Of a DNA stretch of 64,000 bases, positions 44,120-53,951 are shown piece by piece. The DNA lies in NCBI RefSeq assembly GCF_008271805.1, contig NZ_VSRY01000158.1:1-64000 (forward strand), in the 5' to 3' direction. Origin of the DNA: Streptomyces sp. TRM49041 (GTDB lineage: Bacteria; Actinomycetota; Actinomycetes; Streptomycetales; Streptomycetaceae). Every line of letters begins with the position of its first letter. Within the stretch, counting starts at the first letter, position 1. Below the pieces are notes generated by a model that did no database searches, was not told where the DNA came from, and was given only the letters and a program-made list of their open reading frames with translations. Made by a program: the position numbers and the translations under genes.

Positions 44120-45124
44120 ATGCGTACCCGTCATGTCTTCCACGCCGTCGACTCGCACACGGAGGGCATGCCCACCCGTGTGATCACCGGGGGTGTCGGG
44201 GTGATCCCCGGTGCCACCATGGCCGAGCGCAGACTGCACTTCACGGAGCACCTGGACCACCTCCGTACGCTGCTGATGTACGAGCCGCGGGGGCACGCCG
44301 CGATGAGCGGCGCGATCCTGCAGCCGCCCACCCGGCCCGACGCCGACCACGGCGTGCTCTACATCGAGGTCTCCGGCCTGCTCCCGATGTGCGGCCACGG
44401 CACGATCGGCGTGGCCACCGTTCTCGTGGAGACCGGCATGGTGCCGGTGACCGAACCGGTCACCACCGTGCGGCTCGACACCCCGGCCGGGCTGGTCGCC
44501 GTCGACGTACGGGTGGAGGACGGTGCGGCGAAGTCCGTCACGCTCACCAACGTGCCGGCCTTCTCCGTCGGCCTGGACCGCAAGGTGACCGTCCCCGGAT
44601 TCGGCACGGTCACCTACGACCTCGCCTTCGGCGGCAACTTCTACGCCTTCGTCCACCTCGACGATCTCGGCCTGCCGTTCGACCGCGGCCGCAAGGACGA
44701 CCTCCTCGCGGCCGGATTGGCGATCATGGAGGCGATCAACGCCTCACCCGGGCGGCCTGTCCACCCGGAGAAGCCGGAGATCGCCGGGGTCAAGCACGTC
44801 TACCTCGCCGCCCCCGGCTCCGACGCACGCCACTCCCGGCACGCCATGGCCATCCATCCCGGCTGGTTCGACCGCTCCCCGTGCGGCACCGGCACCTCGG
44901 CCCGGATGGCCCAGCTCCATGCCCGGGGTGAGCTGCCGCTCGACACCGACTTCGTCAACGAGTCCTTCATCGGCACCCGCTTCACCGGCCGGCTCACCGC
45001 CGAGACCGAAGTCGGCGGCCTGCCCGCCGTCGTCCCGACCGTCACCGGCCGCGCCTGGATCACCGGCACCGCCCAGTACTTCCTCGACCCGGACGACCCC
45101 TTCCCTGGAGGCTTCCTCCTGTGA
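44120..45124 (+). CDS. 4-hydroxyproline 2-epimerase (proline racemase family)
   Basis: A 334-residue proline-racemase-fold protein. Both catalytic cysteines are present: Cys91 in 'MCGHGTIG' and Cys255 in 'SPCGTGTSARMA'. The two-Cys form is a racemase/epimerase, unlike dehydratases of the family where one Cys is replaced. It interconverts trans-4-hydroxy-L-proline and cis-4-hydroxy-D-proline, feeding the dehydrogenase. The stop overlaps the next GTG (GTGA). Proline racemase activity is the alternative; neighbours favour hydroxyproline. Confidence 0.9.
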   Translation: MRTRHVFHAVDSHTEGMPTRVITGGVGVIPGATMAERRLHFTEHLDHLRTLLMYEPRGHAAMSGAILQPPTRPDADHGVLYIEVSGLLPMCGHGTIGVATVLVETGMVPVTEPVTTVRLDTPAGLVAVDVRVEDGAAKSVTLTNVPAFSVGLDRKVTVPGFGTVTYDLAFGGNFYAFVHLDDLGLPFDRGRKDDLLAAGLAIMEAINASPGRPVHPEKPEIAGVKHVYLAAPGSDARHSRHAMAIHPGWFDRSPCGTGTSARMAQLHARGELPLDTDFVNESFIGTRFTGRLTAETEVGGLPAVVPTVTGRAWITGTAQYFLDPDDPFPGGFLL

Positions 45125-46494
45125 CCACCGCCTCTTCCACCCTCACCTCCAGCAACCCTGCCGACCCGTCCGACGTGCTCCTGCGGATCCTGACACCCGG
45201 CGCCTTCGCGGCGGCCGACGCCGTCGAGCGGGCCCGTGCCGCCCAGCCGGGCTGGCTGCACGCCGGTGCCGTCGCCCGCTCGGCCGCCCTGGGCGCGGTC
45301 GCCGCTGCCCTCGACGAGGCGGCCGACGAACTGGCCGCGCTCGCCGTCCGCGAAGTCGGCAAGCCGCTCACCGAAGCCCGAGCCGAGATCGCGCGCGCCG
45401 CCGCGATCTGGCGCTACTACGCCCAGGCCCCCTACGAGGCCGTCGGCGCCGTGCACGAGCCCGGGGCCGGCAGCGGGCTCCTCCTGACGCGCCGCCGCCC
45501 GCACGGCGTGGCCGGGCTCATCACGCCCTGGAACTTCCCCTTCGCCATCCCGAGCTGGAAGGCGGCCCCCGCGCTCGCGGCCGGCAACACCGTCGTCCTC
45601 AAGCCCGCCCCCGAGGCCACCGCCTGCGCCCAGCGCCTCGCTGAGATCGTCCACCAGGCCGTCCCCACAGGCGTGTTCACCGTCCTGCCCGGTGGGGCGA
45701 CCGAGGGCAACGCGCTGGTCTCCGCCGCGGACGTGGTCTCCTTCACCGGCTCCACCCCCGTCGGGCAGGCCGTCGCGCGAACCGCGACGGCCCGGGGCAT
45801 CCCGGTTCAGGCCGAGATGGGCGGCCTGAACGCGGCGATCGTCCTGCCGGACGCCGACATCGAGCAGGCGGCAGGCCACATCGCCGCTGCCATCGCCGGT
45901 TACGCGGGGCAGAAATGCACCGCCACCAGCCGGGTGATCGCCGTCGGCGCCGCCCTCACCCCCCTGCGGGAGGCGCTCGCCGAGGCGCTGCGGGCACTGC
46001 CCGTCGGCGACCCGTCCGACCCGGCGACCGTCTGCGGTCCACTGATCGGTGAGCGGGCCCGCGACCAGGCCGCCGAGGCGTGGCAGGGGCTGTCCGTACT
46101 CGCCGGCGGCACCGTGCCGCCCGGCCCCGGCTGGTACGCGGCACCCACCCTGGTCGAGAAGGTCTCCCCGGGGCACCGGCTGCTGTGCGAGGAGGTCTTC
46201 GGTCCCCTGGCCGCCCTGCTGCCCGCCGACGACCTCGCCCACGCGGTGGGAATCGCCAACTCCGTACCGTACGGCCTGGTCACCTCGGTACACACCGCTG
46301 ACCTGAGCACGGCCCTGGGCGCTCTCGACGGGCTCGACACCGGGATGATCCGGATCAACGCCCCCACCACGGGCGTCGACTTCCATCTGCCGTTCGGAGG
46401 CACCAAGGCGTCCAGTCACGGCCCGCGCGAACAGGGCCGGGCCGCCCTGGAGTTCTACACCTCCAGCCGGACGTATACCCTGTCGCCCACCTGA
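45121..46494 (+). CDS. Aldehyde dehydrogenase (2,5-dioxovalerate / 2-oxoglutarate semialdehyde type)
   Basis: A 457-residue NAD(P)-dependent aldehyde dehydrogenase. Catalytic Cys266 is in 'GQKCTATSRV', the general-base Glu in 'QAEMGGLNAAI', and 'TPWNFPFAIPSWKAAPALAAGNTVVLKPA' region plus 'GSTPVGQAVA' form the cofactor site. Cotranslated with the epimerase. It should oxidise 2-oxoglutarate semialdehyde to 2-oxoglutarate, the last step of the pathway. Slightly short at the N-terminus for the family but with all key residues. Confidence 0.9.
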   Translation: MTTASSTLTSSNPADPSDVLLRILTPGAFAAADAVERARAAQPGWLHAGAVARSAALGAVAAALDEAADELAALAVREVGKPLTEARAEIARAAAIWRYYAQAPYEAVGAVHEPGAGSGLLLTRRRPHGVAGLITPWNFPFAIPSWKAAPALAAGNTVVLKPAPEATACAQRLAEIVHQAVPTGVFTVLPGGATEGNALVSAADVVSFTGSTPVGQAVARTATARGIPVQAEMGGLNAAIVLPDADIEQAAGHIAAAIAGYAGQKCTATSRVIAVGAALTPLREALAEALRALPVGDPSDPATVCGPLIGERARDQAAEAWQGLSVLAGGTVPPGPGWYAAPTLVEKVSPGHRLLCEEVFGPLAALLPADDLAHAVGIANSVPYGLVTSVHTADLSTALGALDGLDTGMIRINAPTTGVDFHLPFGGTKASSHGPREQGRAALEFYTSSRTYTLSPT

Positions 46495-46498
46495 GCAA

Positions 46499-46512
46499 CG
46501 TGACATTGTACG
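46499..46512. promoter_or_regulatory. Shared palindrome, copy 6, upstream of the FCD regulator
   Basis: CGTGA-CATT-GTACG, 37 bases before the GntR start. Position is consistent with autoregulation by the FCD-type regulator. Confidence 0.6.
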
Positions 46513-46549
46513 GTGGTGGTCCGGACCAGACGGAAGGATCACCACCGCC

Positions 46550-47230
46550 ATGGGGCACCTGACCCACCGCGACCTCAACGCCTCCCGGGAGCGGCTGCGC
46601 GACCAGGTCGCCCACGCCCTGCGCGCCGCCCTGATCTCGGGCGAGCTCAGGCCGGGAGCGGTGTACTCGGCGCCGACCCTGGCCGAGGACTTCGGCATCT
46701 CCGCCACCCCCGTCCGCGAGGCGATGCTCGACCTGGCTCGCGAGGGCCTGGTCGAGCCCGTCCGCAACAAGGGGTTCCGCGTCACCGAGGTCGACGAGCG
46801 TGACCTCGACCAGTACACCGAGATCCGCGCCCTCATCGAGATCCCGATCACCGGCCGCGTCACGCGCACCGCCACCCGCGACGAGTTGGAGGCGTTGCGG
46901 CCGCTCGCCGAGGAGATCGTGCGCGCCGCCCGCGACCACGACCTCATCGGCTACCTGGAGGCCGACCGGCGCTTTCACCTCGCGCTCCTCGGCCTCGCGG
47001 GCAACGAACGGCTCGTCGAGACCGTGAGCGACCTGCGCAAGCGCACCCGCCTGTACGGCCTCACGGCCCTTGACGAGCGAGGCGAACTCATCCCGTCGGC
47101 CGAGGAACACCTGGAACTCCTCGACGTCATGCTCGCCGGCGACGCCGAGGGCGCGGAGGCGTGCATGGCCCGACACCTGGGCCATGTCCGCTCCCTGTGG
47201 GCCAAGGGCAAGCGACCGGCTGAGGCATAG
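46550..47230 (+). CDS. GntR/FCD-type transcriptional regulator
   Basis: A 226-residue FadR-subfamily regulator. Residues 12-80 form the GntR winged helix ('ALRAALISGELRPGAVYSAPTLAEDFGISATPVREAMLDLAREGLVEP'). Residues 90-215 form the FCD effector domain with the metal/ligand-binding Asp/His residues ('DRRFHLALLGLAGNERL', 'SAEEHLELLDVM', 'MARHLGHV'). Such regulators usually repress catabolic genes until the substrate binds. It lies at the end of the hydroxyproline genes and has its own copy of the palindrome, so it is the best candidate for the regulon repressor. Confidence 0.92.
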   Translation: MGHLTHRDLNASRERLRDQVAHALRAALISGELRPGAVYSAPTLAEDFGISATPVREAMLDLAREGLVEPVRNKGFRVTEVDERDLDQYTEIRALIEIPITGRVTRTATRDELEALRPLAEEIVRAARDHDLIGYLEADRRFHLALLGLAGNERLVETVSDLRKRTRLYGLTALDERGELIPSAEEHLELLDVMLAGDAEGAEACMARHLGHVRSLWAKGKRPAEA

Positions 47231-47287
47231 CACGGGGTTATGGGCGGCTGAGGTCTCCTCGTGCCAGGGCGGCGCGGCGCACACTGC

Positions 47288-47301
47288 CATGCAATGTCAC
47301 A
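47288..47301. promoter_or_regulatory. Shared palindrome, copy 7
   Basis: CATGC-AATG-TCACA, perfect in its right half, 38 bases before the peptidase start. It extends the regulon to the peptidase and second protease. Confidence 0.6.
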
Positions 47302-47339
47302 CATCACTGGCCGGCCTCCGTCGGCCGTGAAAGGGATCC

Positions 47340-48605
47340 ATGAACCCCGCCTACGCGACCGTCGACCACACCTTCACCGTTCCCGTGGACCACCGGGCCC
47401 CCGGCGGCTCCACAATCGAACTCTTCGCCCGCGAGGTCGTCGACCCCGCCCGCGTGAACGAGAAACTGCCCTGGCTGCTGTATCTCCAGGGCGGCCCCGG
47501 CGGCAAGTCGCCCCGCCCGTCAGCCGGTTCGCCCGGCTGGCTGGACCAGGCACTGAAGACCCACCGCGTGCTGCTTCTCGACCAGCGCGGCACCGGTCGC
47601 TCCACCCCCGTCACCGCCCGCTCCGCCGCCGGATTCCCCTCCCCGGATCAGCTGGCCGCGTACCTGTCCCACTTCCGCGCCGACGCGATCGTCGCCGACG
47701 CGGAACTGATCCGCCGACGACTCTGCGGAGACACTCCGTGGGAAACCCTCGGCCAGAGCTACGGCGGCTTCATCACCCTCACCTACCTTTCGCAGGCCCC
47801 CGAGGGCCTGCGGGCCTGCTACGTCACCGGCGGCCTGCCCGGCCTCGCGGCCACCGCCGACGACGTCTACGCCCGCACCTACCCCCGCGTCCGCGACCGG
47901 GTCCTCGACTTCTACGCCCGCTATCCCGAGGACGCCTCCCGCCTGGGGAAGATCGCCGACTTCCTCGCGACCGGCGATGCCCGCCTGCCGAACGGGGACC
48001 GGCTCACCCCGCACCGCCTCCGTACACTCGGCCTCATGCTCGGCATGGGCGACGGATTCGAGCGCCTGCACTGGCTGCTCGACGAAGCCCTCGGCCCGGA
48101 CGACGCACCGACCGACACCTTCCTCCACCAGGTCATGACTCTGACGGGCTTCACCGACAACCCGCTCTTCGCCGTCCTGCAGGAGACCCTGTACGGGCAG
48201 GGCACAGGCCCGACCGGCTGGGCGGCCTCCCGAGCCCTCGCCGACTTCCCCGAGTTCGCTGCGGACGCCGACCCCCTGCTGCTCACCGGCGAGATGATCT
48301 ACCCCTGGATGTTCCGCGAAATCACGGGCCTTCGCCCCTTCGCCGACGCCGCGGACCTTCTGGCCGCCCGCACCGACTGGCCGCCCCTCTACGACCCTCA
48401 CCGCCTCGCCGCCAACGAGATTCCACTCGCCGCGATCGTCTACCACGACGACATGTACGTCGACGCCGGCCTCTCGCTGCGCACGGCACGTGAGGTCGGA
48501 GCCACCCGCGTCTGGGTCACCAACGAGTGGGAGCACGACGGCGTCTCCACTTCCGGCGGCCGCGTCCTCGCCCGCCTGATGGACCTGGCCGCGGGCCGTG
48601 CGTGA
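47340..48605 (+). CDS. Prolyl iminopeptidase-like alpha/beta hydrolase (family S33)
   Basis: A 421-residue alpha/beta hydrolase. The oxyanion motif GGPGG is near residue 42, 'LLDQRGTGRSTPV' follows, and the nucleophile Ser140 lies in GQSYGG. This combination is typical of proline iminopeptidases, which remove N-terminal Pro or Hyp from peptides. No signal peptide is seen, so it should work on imported peptides. It is followed by the second M6 protease (51 bases) and preceded by palindrome copy 7. Confidence 0.88.
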   Translation: MNPAYATVDHTFTVPVDHRAPGGSTIELFAREVVDPARVNEKLPWLLYLQGGPGGKSPRPSAGSPGWLDQALKTHRVLLLDQRGTGRSTPVTARSAAGFPSPDQLAAYLSHFRADAIVADAELIRRRLCGDTPWETLGQSYGGFITLTYLSQAPEGLRACYVTGGLPGLAATADDVYARTYPRVRDRVLDFYARYPEDASRLGKIADFLATGDARLPNGDRLTPHRLRTLGLMLGMGDGFERLHWLLDEALGPDDAPTDTFLHQVMTLTGFTDNPLFAVLQETLYGQGTGPTGWAASRALADFPEFAADADPLLLTGEMIYPWMFREITGLRPFADAADLLAARTDWPPLYDPHRLAANEIPLAAIVYHDDMYVDAGLSLRTAREVGATRVWVTNEWEHDGVSTSGGRVLARLMDLAAGRA

Positions 48606-48656
48606 CCTCTCGCTCCCGCTCCCCCTCCCCTCCCCTCCGCCTCCGACAGGAGAGAC

Positions 48657-49859
48657 ATGACTGCCCTGCCCCGCCTGCGCCCCCTCGCGGCCGCCCTTGT
48701 ACTCACCTCCTGCCTGGCCACCACCCCCGCGGCGCACGCGGCCGGCCCGTCCGCTCCGTCCGATGCGTCCACTCGGGCCGCTCGGGCCGCCGACTGCGCG
48801 CTGCCCGGCCGGACCGGATGGACCGACGAAGGCCACGACACCGACCGCGTCCAGTTCCAGCCGGCCACCGGAACCCGCCGTGTCCTCACCCTGTTCGTCG
48901 ACTTCCCCGACGCGCCGGCCACCGACACCACCGAGCCGTACGCCGCCCATCTCGCCCCCGCCGCCGACTGGATGCGCACGGCCAGCTACGGCCGCCTCCG
49001 CCTCTCCATCAACTCCCTGCGCAGGTGGGTCCGCATGCCCGCGGACTCGACCTCGTACGGTTTCGCGCGCGGCCTCACCTTCGAGACGCACGAGCAGTAC
49101 GTGCGCGACGCGGTCGCCGCCGCCGACCCGTACGCGGACTTCTCCCGCTACGACATGGTCTACATCGTCCCCACCCGGACGGCGGCCGCGATCCCGTTCT
49201 CCCCGACCTACCTCTACGATCCCGCCGCCCCCGGTGTGGCCGCCGACGGCACCCGCCTCAAGTGGGCCGTGACCTTCGGTCAGGACATGTGGCGCTGGGG
49301 CCACAAGGTCGTCGCCCACGAGACCGGCCACACCTTCGGCCTGCCCGACCTCTACTCCTTCACCGGCCCCACCCACCAGTACGCAGGCGGCTGGGACATC
49401 ATGGGCAACATCGCGGGGGCCGCCCCGCAGTTCCTCGGCTGGCACTCGTGGAAGCTGGGCTGGACCCGCGACCACCAGGTCACCTGCCTCGCCGGGCCCG
49501 GACACCGCACCGTACGCCTGACTCCCGTGGAACGGCCCGGCGGCACCAAGATCGCCGTACTGCGCACCGGTGAGACCACGGCGTACGTCGCCGAGTCCCG
49601 CCGCCCCGAGCGCAACGACGGCTCCGCCTGTTCGAGCGGTGTCCTCATCTACCGGATCGACTCCGCGACCCCGACCGGCGAGGGCCCGGTCCGGATTATG
49701 AACGGCGACCCGGCCGCGAGCCCGCCCGCCGGCTGCACGCAGCTCGACCTCGCGGCGTTCGAGCCGGGCCAGACTTTCACCGACCCGGACACGGGTGTCC
49801 GGATCGGCGTCCGCGCAGGCGGACCGGCGGGGGACGTGGTCACGCTCAGCAATACCTGA
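48657..49859 (+). CDS. Secreted M6-type zinc metalloprotease (second copy)
   Basis: A 400-residue preprotein with a Sec signal ('LAAALVLTSCLATTPAAHAA') and the zinc site HETGHTFGLPD at about residue 221. It follows the same pattern as the copy at 32915, including 'KWAVTFGQDMW', 'VAHETGH' and 'FLGWHSWKLGWT', so the pair arose by duplication. A Cys precedes the cleavage region, so lipidation is possible but the lipobox is not convincing. An AGGAGAG-type site precedes ATG 48657. Probably cotranscribed with the peptidase. Confidence 0.9.
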   Translation: MTALPRLRPLAAALVLTSCLATTPAAHAAGPSAPSDASTRAARAADCALPGRTGWTDEGHDTDRVQFQPATGTRRVLTLFVDFPDAPATDTTEPYAAHLAPAADWMRTASYGRLRLSINSLRRWVRMPADSTSYGFARGLTFETHEQYVRDAVAAADPYADFSRYDMVYIVPTRTAAAIPFSPTYLYDPAAPGVAADGTRLKWAVTFGQDMWRWGHKVVAHETGHTFGLPDLYSFTGPTHQYAGGWDIMGNIAGAAPQFLGWHSWKLGWTRDHQVTCLAGPGHRTVRLTPVERPGGTKIAVLRTGETTAYVAESRRPERNDGSACSSGVLIYRIDSATPTGEGPVRIMNGDPAASPPAGCTQLDLAAFEPGQTFTDPDTGVRIGVRAGGPAGDVVTLSNT

Positions 49860-50382
49860 GGAGGAGCTGACCTGCGCTGTTCCCGGGACTGACCACCCAG
49901 GACCAGCGCAGCTGACGAAGCACGGCTGGGTCGTGCGTCGGGGCGCTGACGCACGACCCTGACCGTGGCGCTCGTTTAACGCTCGTGTGCCCGTGATCAC
50001 GGTCGTCGGGTGTTCGAAATAGGGCCTGACCTGCACATTCTCCCGAGCGCTCCAGGTCCACACCTTCCCGATGACGCATCACGTGGAGTGTGTCGCCATC
50101 CTTGAACCGGCCGCGAAGGGCTCCTGACCTGCGGTTTTGTGCCTGTGCATCATGTCCGGTGCGGGTGTCACGGGCGATGTCCTGACGCTCGTTCTGATGG
50201 TGTGTCAGCCCCGATGTGTCGCTGCTCAGGCGCTCCAATGGCCACGCCGTTGGGGCAGGACGACTGGCCCCGCGGGCGTCGGCGGACCCGACGTGCCCCG
50301 TGACCTGGAGCCTGGGGTCGGGGCGCGGTGTGGTCGGCCGAAAGCCGTCCTGCCGTGGTCGGAGCGGTCGTAGCGTCGTGCC
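49860..50382. other. Non-coding interval with three CTGACCTGC repeats
   Basis: About 520 bases without a supported gene. CTGACCTGC occurs at 49867, 50026 and 50124, each in a different local setting. The region may be a degenerate mobile-element end bordering the acetyltransferase, but I cannot identify one. A short dyad (gtcgtgcgtc/gacgcacgac) lies at about 49931-49959. Confidence 0.4.
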
Positions 50383-50949
50383 ATGACCACTGTTGACGAC
50401 ACGGCCTACCGGTACCGCACCGCCGTTCCCGAGGACTTCGAGGCCGTCAAAGCCCTGGACGGTTCCTTCACCACCGACACCGTCTTCCAGGTGACCGCCG
50501 GCGAGGACGGGTTCGCGCTGCGGGAGATCTCCGTGGACCCGCCCCTGACCAAGGTGTTCCCCGACGACGAGTCGGACGGCGACGACGGGGACGACGGGGA
50601 CGACCCTGACTCCCGTACCTTCGTCGCCCACGGGATCGCAGGCGACCTGGCCGGGTTCGTCGCTGTCTCGTACTCCGGCTGGAACCGTCGGCTGACCATC
50701 GAGGACATCGAGATCGCCCCGGAGCACCGGGGACGGGGGCTCGGCCGCGCGCTGATGGGGCTCGCGGTGGAGTTCGCCCGAGAGCGGGGTGCCGGGCACA
50801 TCTGGCTTGAGGTCACCAACGTCAACGCGCCGGCGATCCACGCGTACCGGCGGATGGGCTTCGCCTTCTGCGGGCTGGACACCGCCCTCTACGAGGGGAC
50901 GGCCTCGGAGGGCGAGCAGGCGCTCTACATGAGCATGCACTGCCCCTGA
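50383..50949 (+). CDS. nat: Streptothricin (nourseothricin) acetyltransferase
   Basis: A 188-residue GNAT enzyme that I recognise from sequence as the Streptomyces streptothricin acetyltransferase type: 'DDTAYRYRT', 'LDGSFTTDTVF', the acidic 'VFPDDESDG' linker, 'IAPEHRGRGLGRALMGLA' (acetyl-CoA loop) and 'WLEVTNVNAPAIHAYRRMGF'. It N-acetylates the beta-lysine amine of streptothricin and gives resistance. The Asp-Gly-rich linker (GDDGDDGDD) is a short tandem expansion of the kind also seen in other members. No streptothricin biosynthesis genes are in the window, so it is an orphan resistance gene here. Confidence 0.92.
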   Translation: MTTVDDTAYRYRTAVPEDFEAVKALDGSFTTDTVFQVTAGEDGFALREISVDPPLTKVFPDDESDGDDGDDGDDPDSRTFVAHGIAGDLAGFVAVSYSGWNRRLTIEDIEIAPEHRGRGLGRALMGLAVEFARERGAGHIWLEVTNVNAPAIHAYRRMGFAFCGLDTALYEGTASEGEQALYMSMHCP

Positions 50950-51265
50950 GCAGACAGCAGGCGGCACAGGGAGGGACCGGCCCCGTCGCCCGGCGCGACC
51001 GTGACGGTCAGCAGCCAGGCAGGGACTCCGTCCGGGGCGGCGGCCCGCTCGTACCACTCCACGCGCGCGTCCAGCAGCCGGCTGCCCGCCGCCCGGCGGG
51101 CGGCGTACCACCTCTGGAAGGGCTCGGAGCGCCACACCACCAGCGGGACGGCCCGCTCGTGGGCCCGCACGGGTACACGGACGCGTCCCAGGACTCGGGC
51201 GGCTCCTGGCCGACGTACACCACTTCGACCGGGGCGGGGGCCTCGGCAAGGGACTCAGTGGACAC
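50925..51265 (-). pseudogene. Small frameshifted gene, function unknown
   Basis: Two overlapping frames appear to be halves of one protein. The first (ATG 51265) reads 'VEVVYVGQEPPESWDASVYP' and then loses sense. The second begins about 51175 and reads 'RAHERAVPLVVWRSEPFQRW...' style sequence to TAG at 50925, overlapping the 3' end of the acetyltransferase antisense by 25 bases. A single shift near 51170-51180 would join them. The N-terminus resembles small actinobacterial nucleoside-deoxyribosyltransferase-like proteins, weakly. Confidence 0.35.
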
Positions 51266-51716
51266 GGGACCAAACCGAGGTGGCCGGTGTCCGCCGGCCT
51301 GTGCAGTGGGCGCCGGGGACCGCCGCAGCCACCTCGCGGCCCAGGTGGGCGGGGGCCGGCACGTCGTCGGCGAAGCCCACTACCAGCGGGTGCGTGGTGA
51401 TCCGCGCGTACGCGGCGGGCCGGTTCGGGGCAGGCGGGCACGGGCGGTGCGCGGCGGAGGTTCCGCTGAGCGCGGCGATCTCGAACAGGTCCAGCCATGC
51501 TGCGACCGAGGCTTCGTCCGCCAGGGTCCTGGGAGAGAGGTTCTGCGCCAGCCGTACGAACGCCTCGTACTCCGGCGGCAGCCGGCTGCCCGCCTCGGCG
51601 TACGCGGCCTCGGCGCGAGCCGGCGCGTCGCCGACGGCGCCGGGCAGTACCCGCGTCGCGGCCGGCAACGCGCCGCTCGCCAGGTGCGGATCGGTGAGGA
51701 GCTTGACGACGGGCAC
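51255..51716 (-). CDS. Hypothetical protein
   Basis: A 153-residue leftward ORF from GTG 51716, with protein-like composition in its first 90 residues ('LPPEYEAFVRLAQNLSPRTLADEASVAAWLDLFEIAAL') and a less convincing tail. It overlaps the next small gene by 11 bases. No family recognised. It may itself be a truncated gene. Confidence 0.4.
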   Translation of the reverse strand: MPVVKLLTDPHLASGALPAATRVLPGAVGDAPARAEAAYAEAGSRLPPEYEAFVRLAQNLSPRTLADEASVAAWLDLFEIAALSGTSAAHRPCPPAPNRPAAYARITTHPLVVGFADDVPAPAHLGREVAAAVPGAHCTGRRTPATSVWSRVH

Positions 51717-51852
51717 GGGCGCCCCTGAGGGGCGTTGCGTACGCCGGCACTGTCGTCGCGTGGCCGGGTCCTGGGCATCTGACCGTGACCTGGAGAGATG
51801 CCGACGCAGCTCCCGAGCTGACGGGCCACGGTCGACTCAGGCGCTCTCGCCC

Positions 51853-53951
51853 CTACGGGTGGCCTCGGGGTGAACGTGGCCCTGGACGGTAGCCGCGACA
51901 TGCCGGGCGGGACAGCAGCCTGTGGGTTTCTTCCACGGCGGCCAGGGCCGCCGGGCCGGGGGTGTCGGAGAGACGGTCGGCGGCGTCGCGTACGGAGTCG
52001 AGGACGTCCTGGAGGTCGTCGTGTTCGGCGGCGAAGCGGTGGATGAGACTTTCGGCGGCGGGCGTGAGGGCCGGGCTTACGGCCTGGTCGACGCGCAGGG
52101 CGCGAAGGGCGTTGAGGATGACGGCGACGTCGATGCCCTCCTGGAGCAGTGCGCCGGCGGCGGGCGGGAGCAGGCCGACGGCGGCCGCCGCCATGGCGGC
52201 CAGGGACATGAGCATGCCCCCGAGCGCGCTCTGTACGGCGATGCGGCGGGCGCGCTGGGCGATGGTGACGGCGTCGGCGAGGCGGTCCACGCGGTCGGTG
52301 GTCAGGACGATGTCGGCAGCTTCCGAGGACGCGGTGGAGCCGCGGGCGCCCATGGCGACGCCGATGTCCGCGGCGGCGAGGGCGGGGGTGTCGTTGACGC
52401 CGTCGCCGACCATGACGGTGACCGCGCGCTCGCGCTCGGCGCGCACGGCGGTGACCTTGTCGGCCGGGCTCAGCTCGGCGCGTACGTCGTCGAGACCGAG
52501 GACGGCGGCGACTTCGTGCGCGGGTGCGGCGCGGTCGCCGGTGAGCATCAGCAGCCGTCGGAAACCTGCCGCGCGCAGGTGGCGCAGGGTGCGCGGGGCG
52601 TCGTGACGCAGGGGGTCGCGCAACAGGATCGCACCGGCGAGGTGTCCGTCGACGGTGAGCCAGGCGACGGCGGCGCCGTCGAGGAGCGCTCGGTTGTCGA
52701 CCGCCTTGGCCCACGCGGGCCGTGCGCTGTCGGGACCGAGGCGGCCGATGGAGACCCGGTGCCCGTCCACGGTGCCGGTGGCGCCCCGTCCGGGTTCCTC
52801 GGTGACGTCCGTCGGGACGGAGAGATCCAGGTTGCGTTCCCGGGCCGTGTCGACGATGGCCCGGGCCAGGACGTGCGGCGAGTACTGGTCCAACGAGGCG
52901 GCCAGGCGGAGCACCTCTGACGGTTTGACGTCGGGGGCGGCGGTGACGTCGAGGACACGGGGGCGGCCGCGGGTGAGGGTGCCGGTCTTGTCGAGCAGGA
53001 GGGTGCGGGCGTGACCGAGGTTCTCCAGAGCACCGCCGTCGCGGATGACCACGCCGAGGCGGGAGGCCCGGGACAGGCCGGAGACGATGGCGACCGGTGC
53101 GGCCAGCAGCAGAGGGCAGGGCGTGGCGACGACCAGGACGGCGACCGCGCGTACCGCGCTGCCGCTGATCAGCCAGGCCAGACCCGCCACCAGGAGGGAC
53201 AGCGGGAGGAACCAGGCCGCGTACCGGTCGGCCAGCCGCACCACAGGCGCGGACTCGCCCCCGGCCTGCTGGGCCAGCCGTACGATCCCGGCGTATGTGC
53301 TGTCCTGCTCGGTGGCGGTGGCGCGCAGTTCGAAGGCGCCACCGGCGTTGACCACGCCGCTGCGTACCGTCTCGCCCCGGGGCCGTTCGACCTGCAGGGT
53401 TTACCGGTGAGTACCGACTCGTCCAGGACGGCGGCGGCGCTCTCCACACGGCCGTCGACGGGAACGACCTCGCCGGAGCCGACGACGAGCAGGTCGCCCA
53501 CGGTGACCTCGCCCAGGGGCACCGTGGCCACCCCGGCGTCCGTGCGGAGGCGCGCCGAGCGCGGCGCGTGTTCCAGCAGGGCACGAAGGTCGTGAGAGGC
53601 CCGCCGCCGGGCGGCCGCTTCCAGGGTGCGGCCGGTGGCGAGCATCAGGGCGATCAGGGCGCCGGCCAGGTACTCGCCCACGGCCAGGGTTCCGCCGAGC
53701 GCGAGTACGGCGATCAGATCCACACCCGCCTGCCCGCGCCGCAGCGCGGCCAGCACCCACCCCACCGCGGGGACGACAGCGGAGACCGTGCCCAGAGCCC
53801 AGAACAGGTCCGCGAGGCCGCGGGCACCGGCCAGCCAGGCGATACCGCCGCCGGTCAGGGCCGCCACCGTGACGACCAGGAGTACCGGTTCGAGGCGAGT
53901 GGTCACGACCGCCGCGGTCAGGCGGCGCAGCCGTGCTGCGGTGTGGTTCAT
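51853..53951 (-). pseudogene. Heavy-metal-type P-type ATPase, split by a frameshift
   Basis: From ATG 53951 the first frame encodes two or more N-terminal helices and the actuator domain up to 'DESVLTG', where the conserved TGE should be. There the frame shifts (about 53394-53403), leaving TGK. The next frame continues with 'RPRGETVRSGVVNAG', then membrane segments with TPCPLLLAAPVA, the phosphorylation motif DKTGTLT and the hinge GDGVNDTPALAAADIG. All parts are present, so one lost base explains the break. No N-terminal metal-binding CxxC domain is seen, and TPC replaces CPC, so the ion is uncertain. Non-functional unless the shift is a sequence error. Confidence 0.85.

Noticed and set aside
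44120..45124. Trans-3-hydroxyproline dehydratase for the racemase-family enzyme
   Set aside because: Both catalytic cysteines are present (91 and 255), whereas dehydratases have replaced one of them.
50383..51716. Part of a streptothricin biosynthetic cluster
   Set aside because: No lysine aminomutase, NRPS or arginine-modifying genes are nearby; only the acetyltransferase is present.
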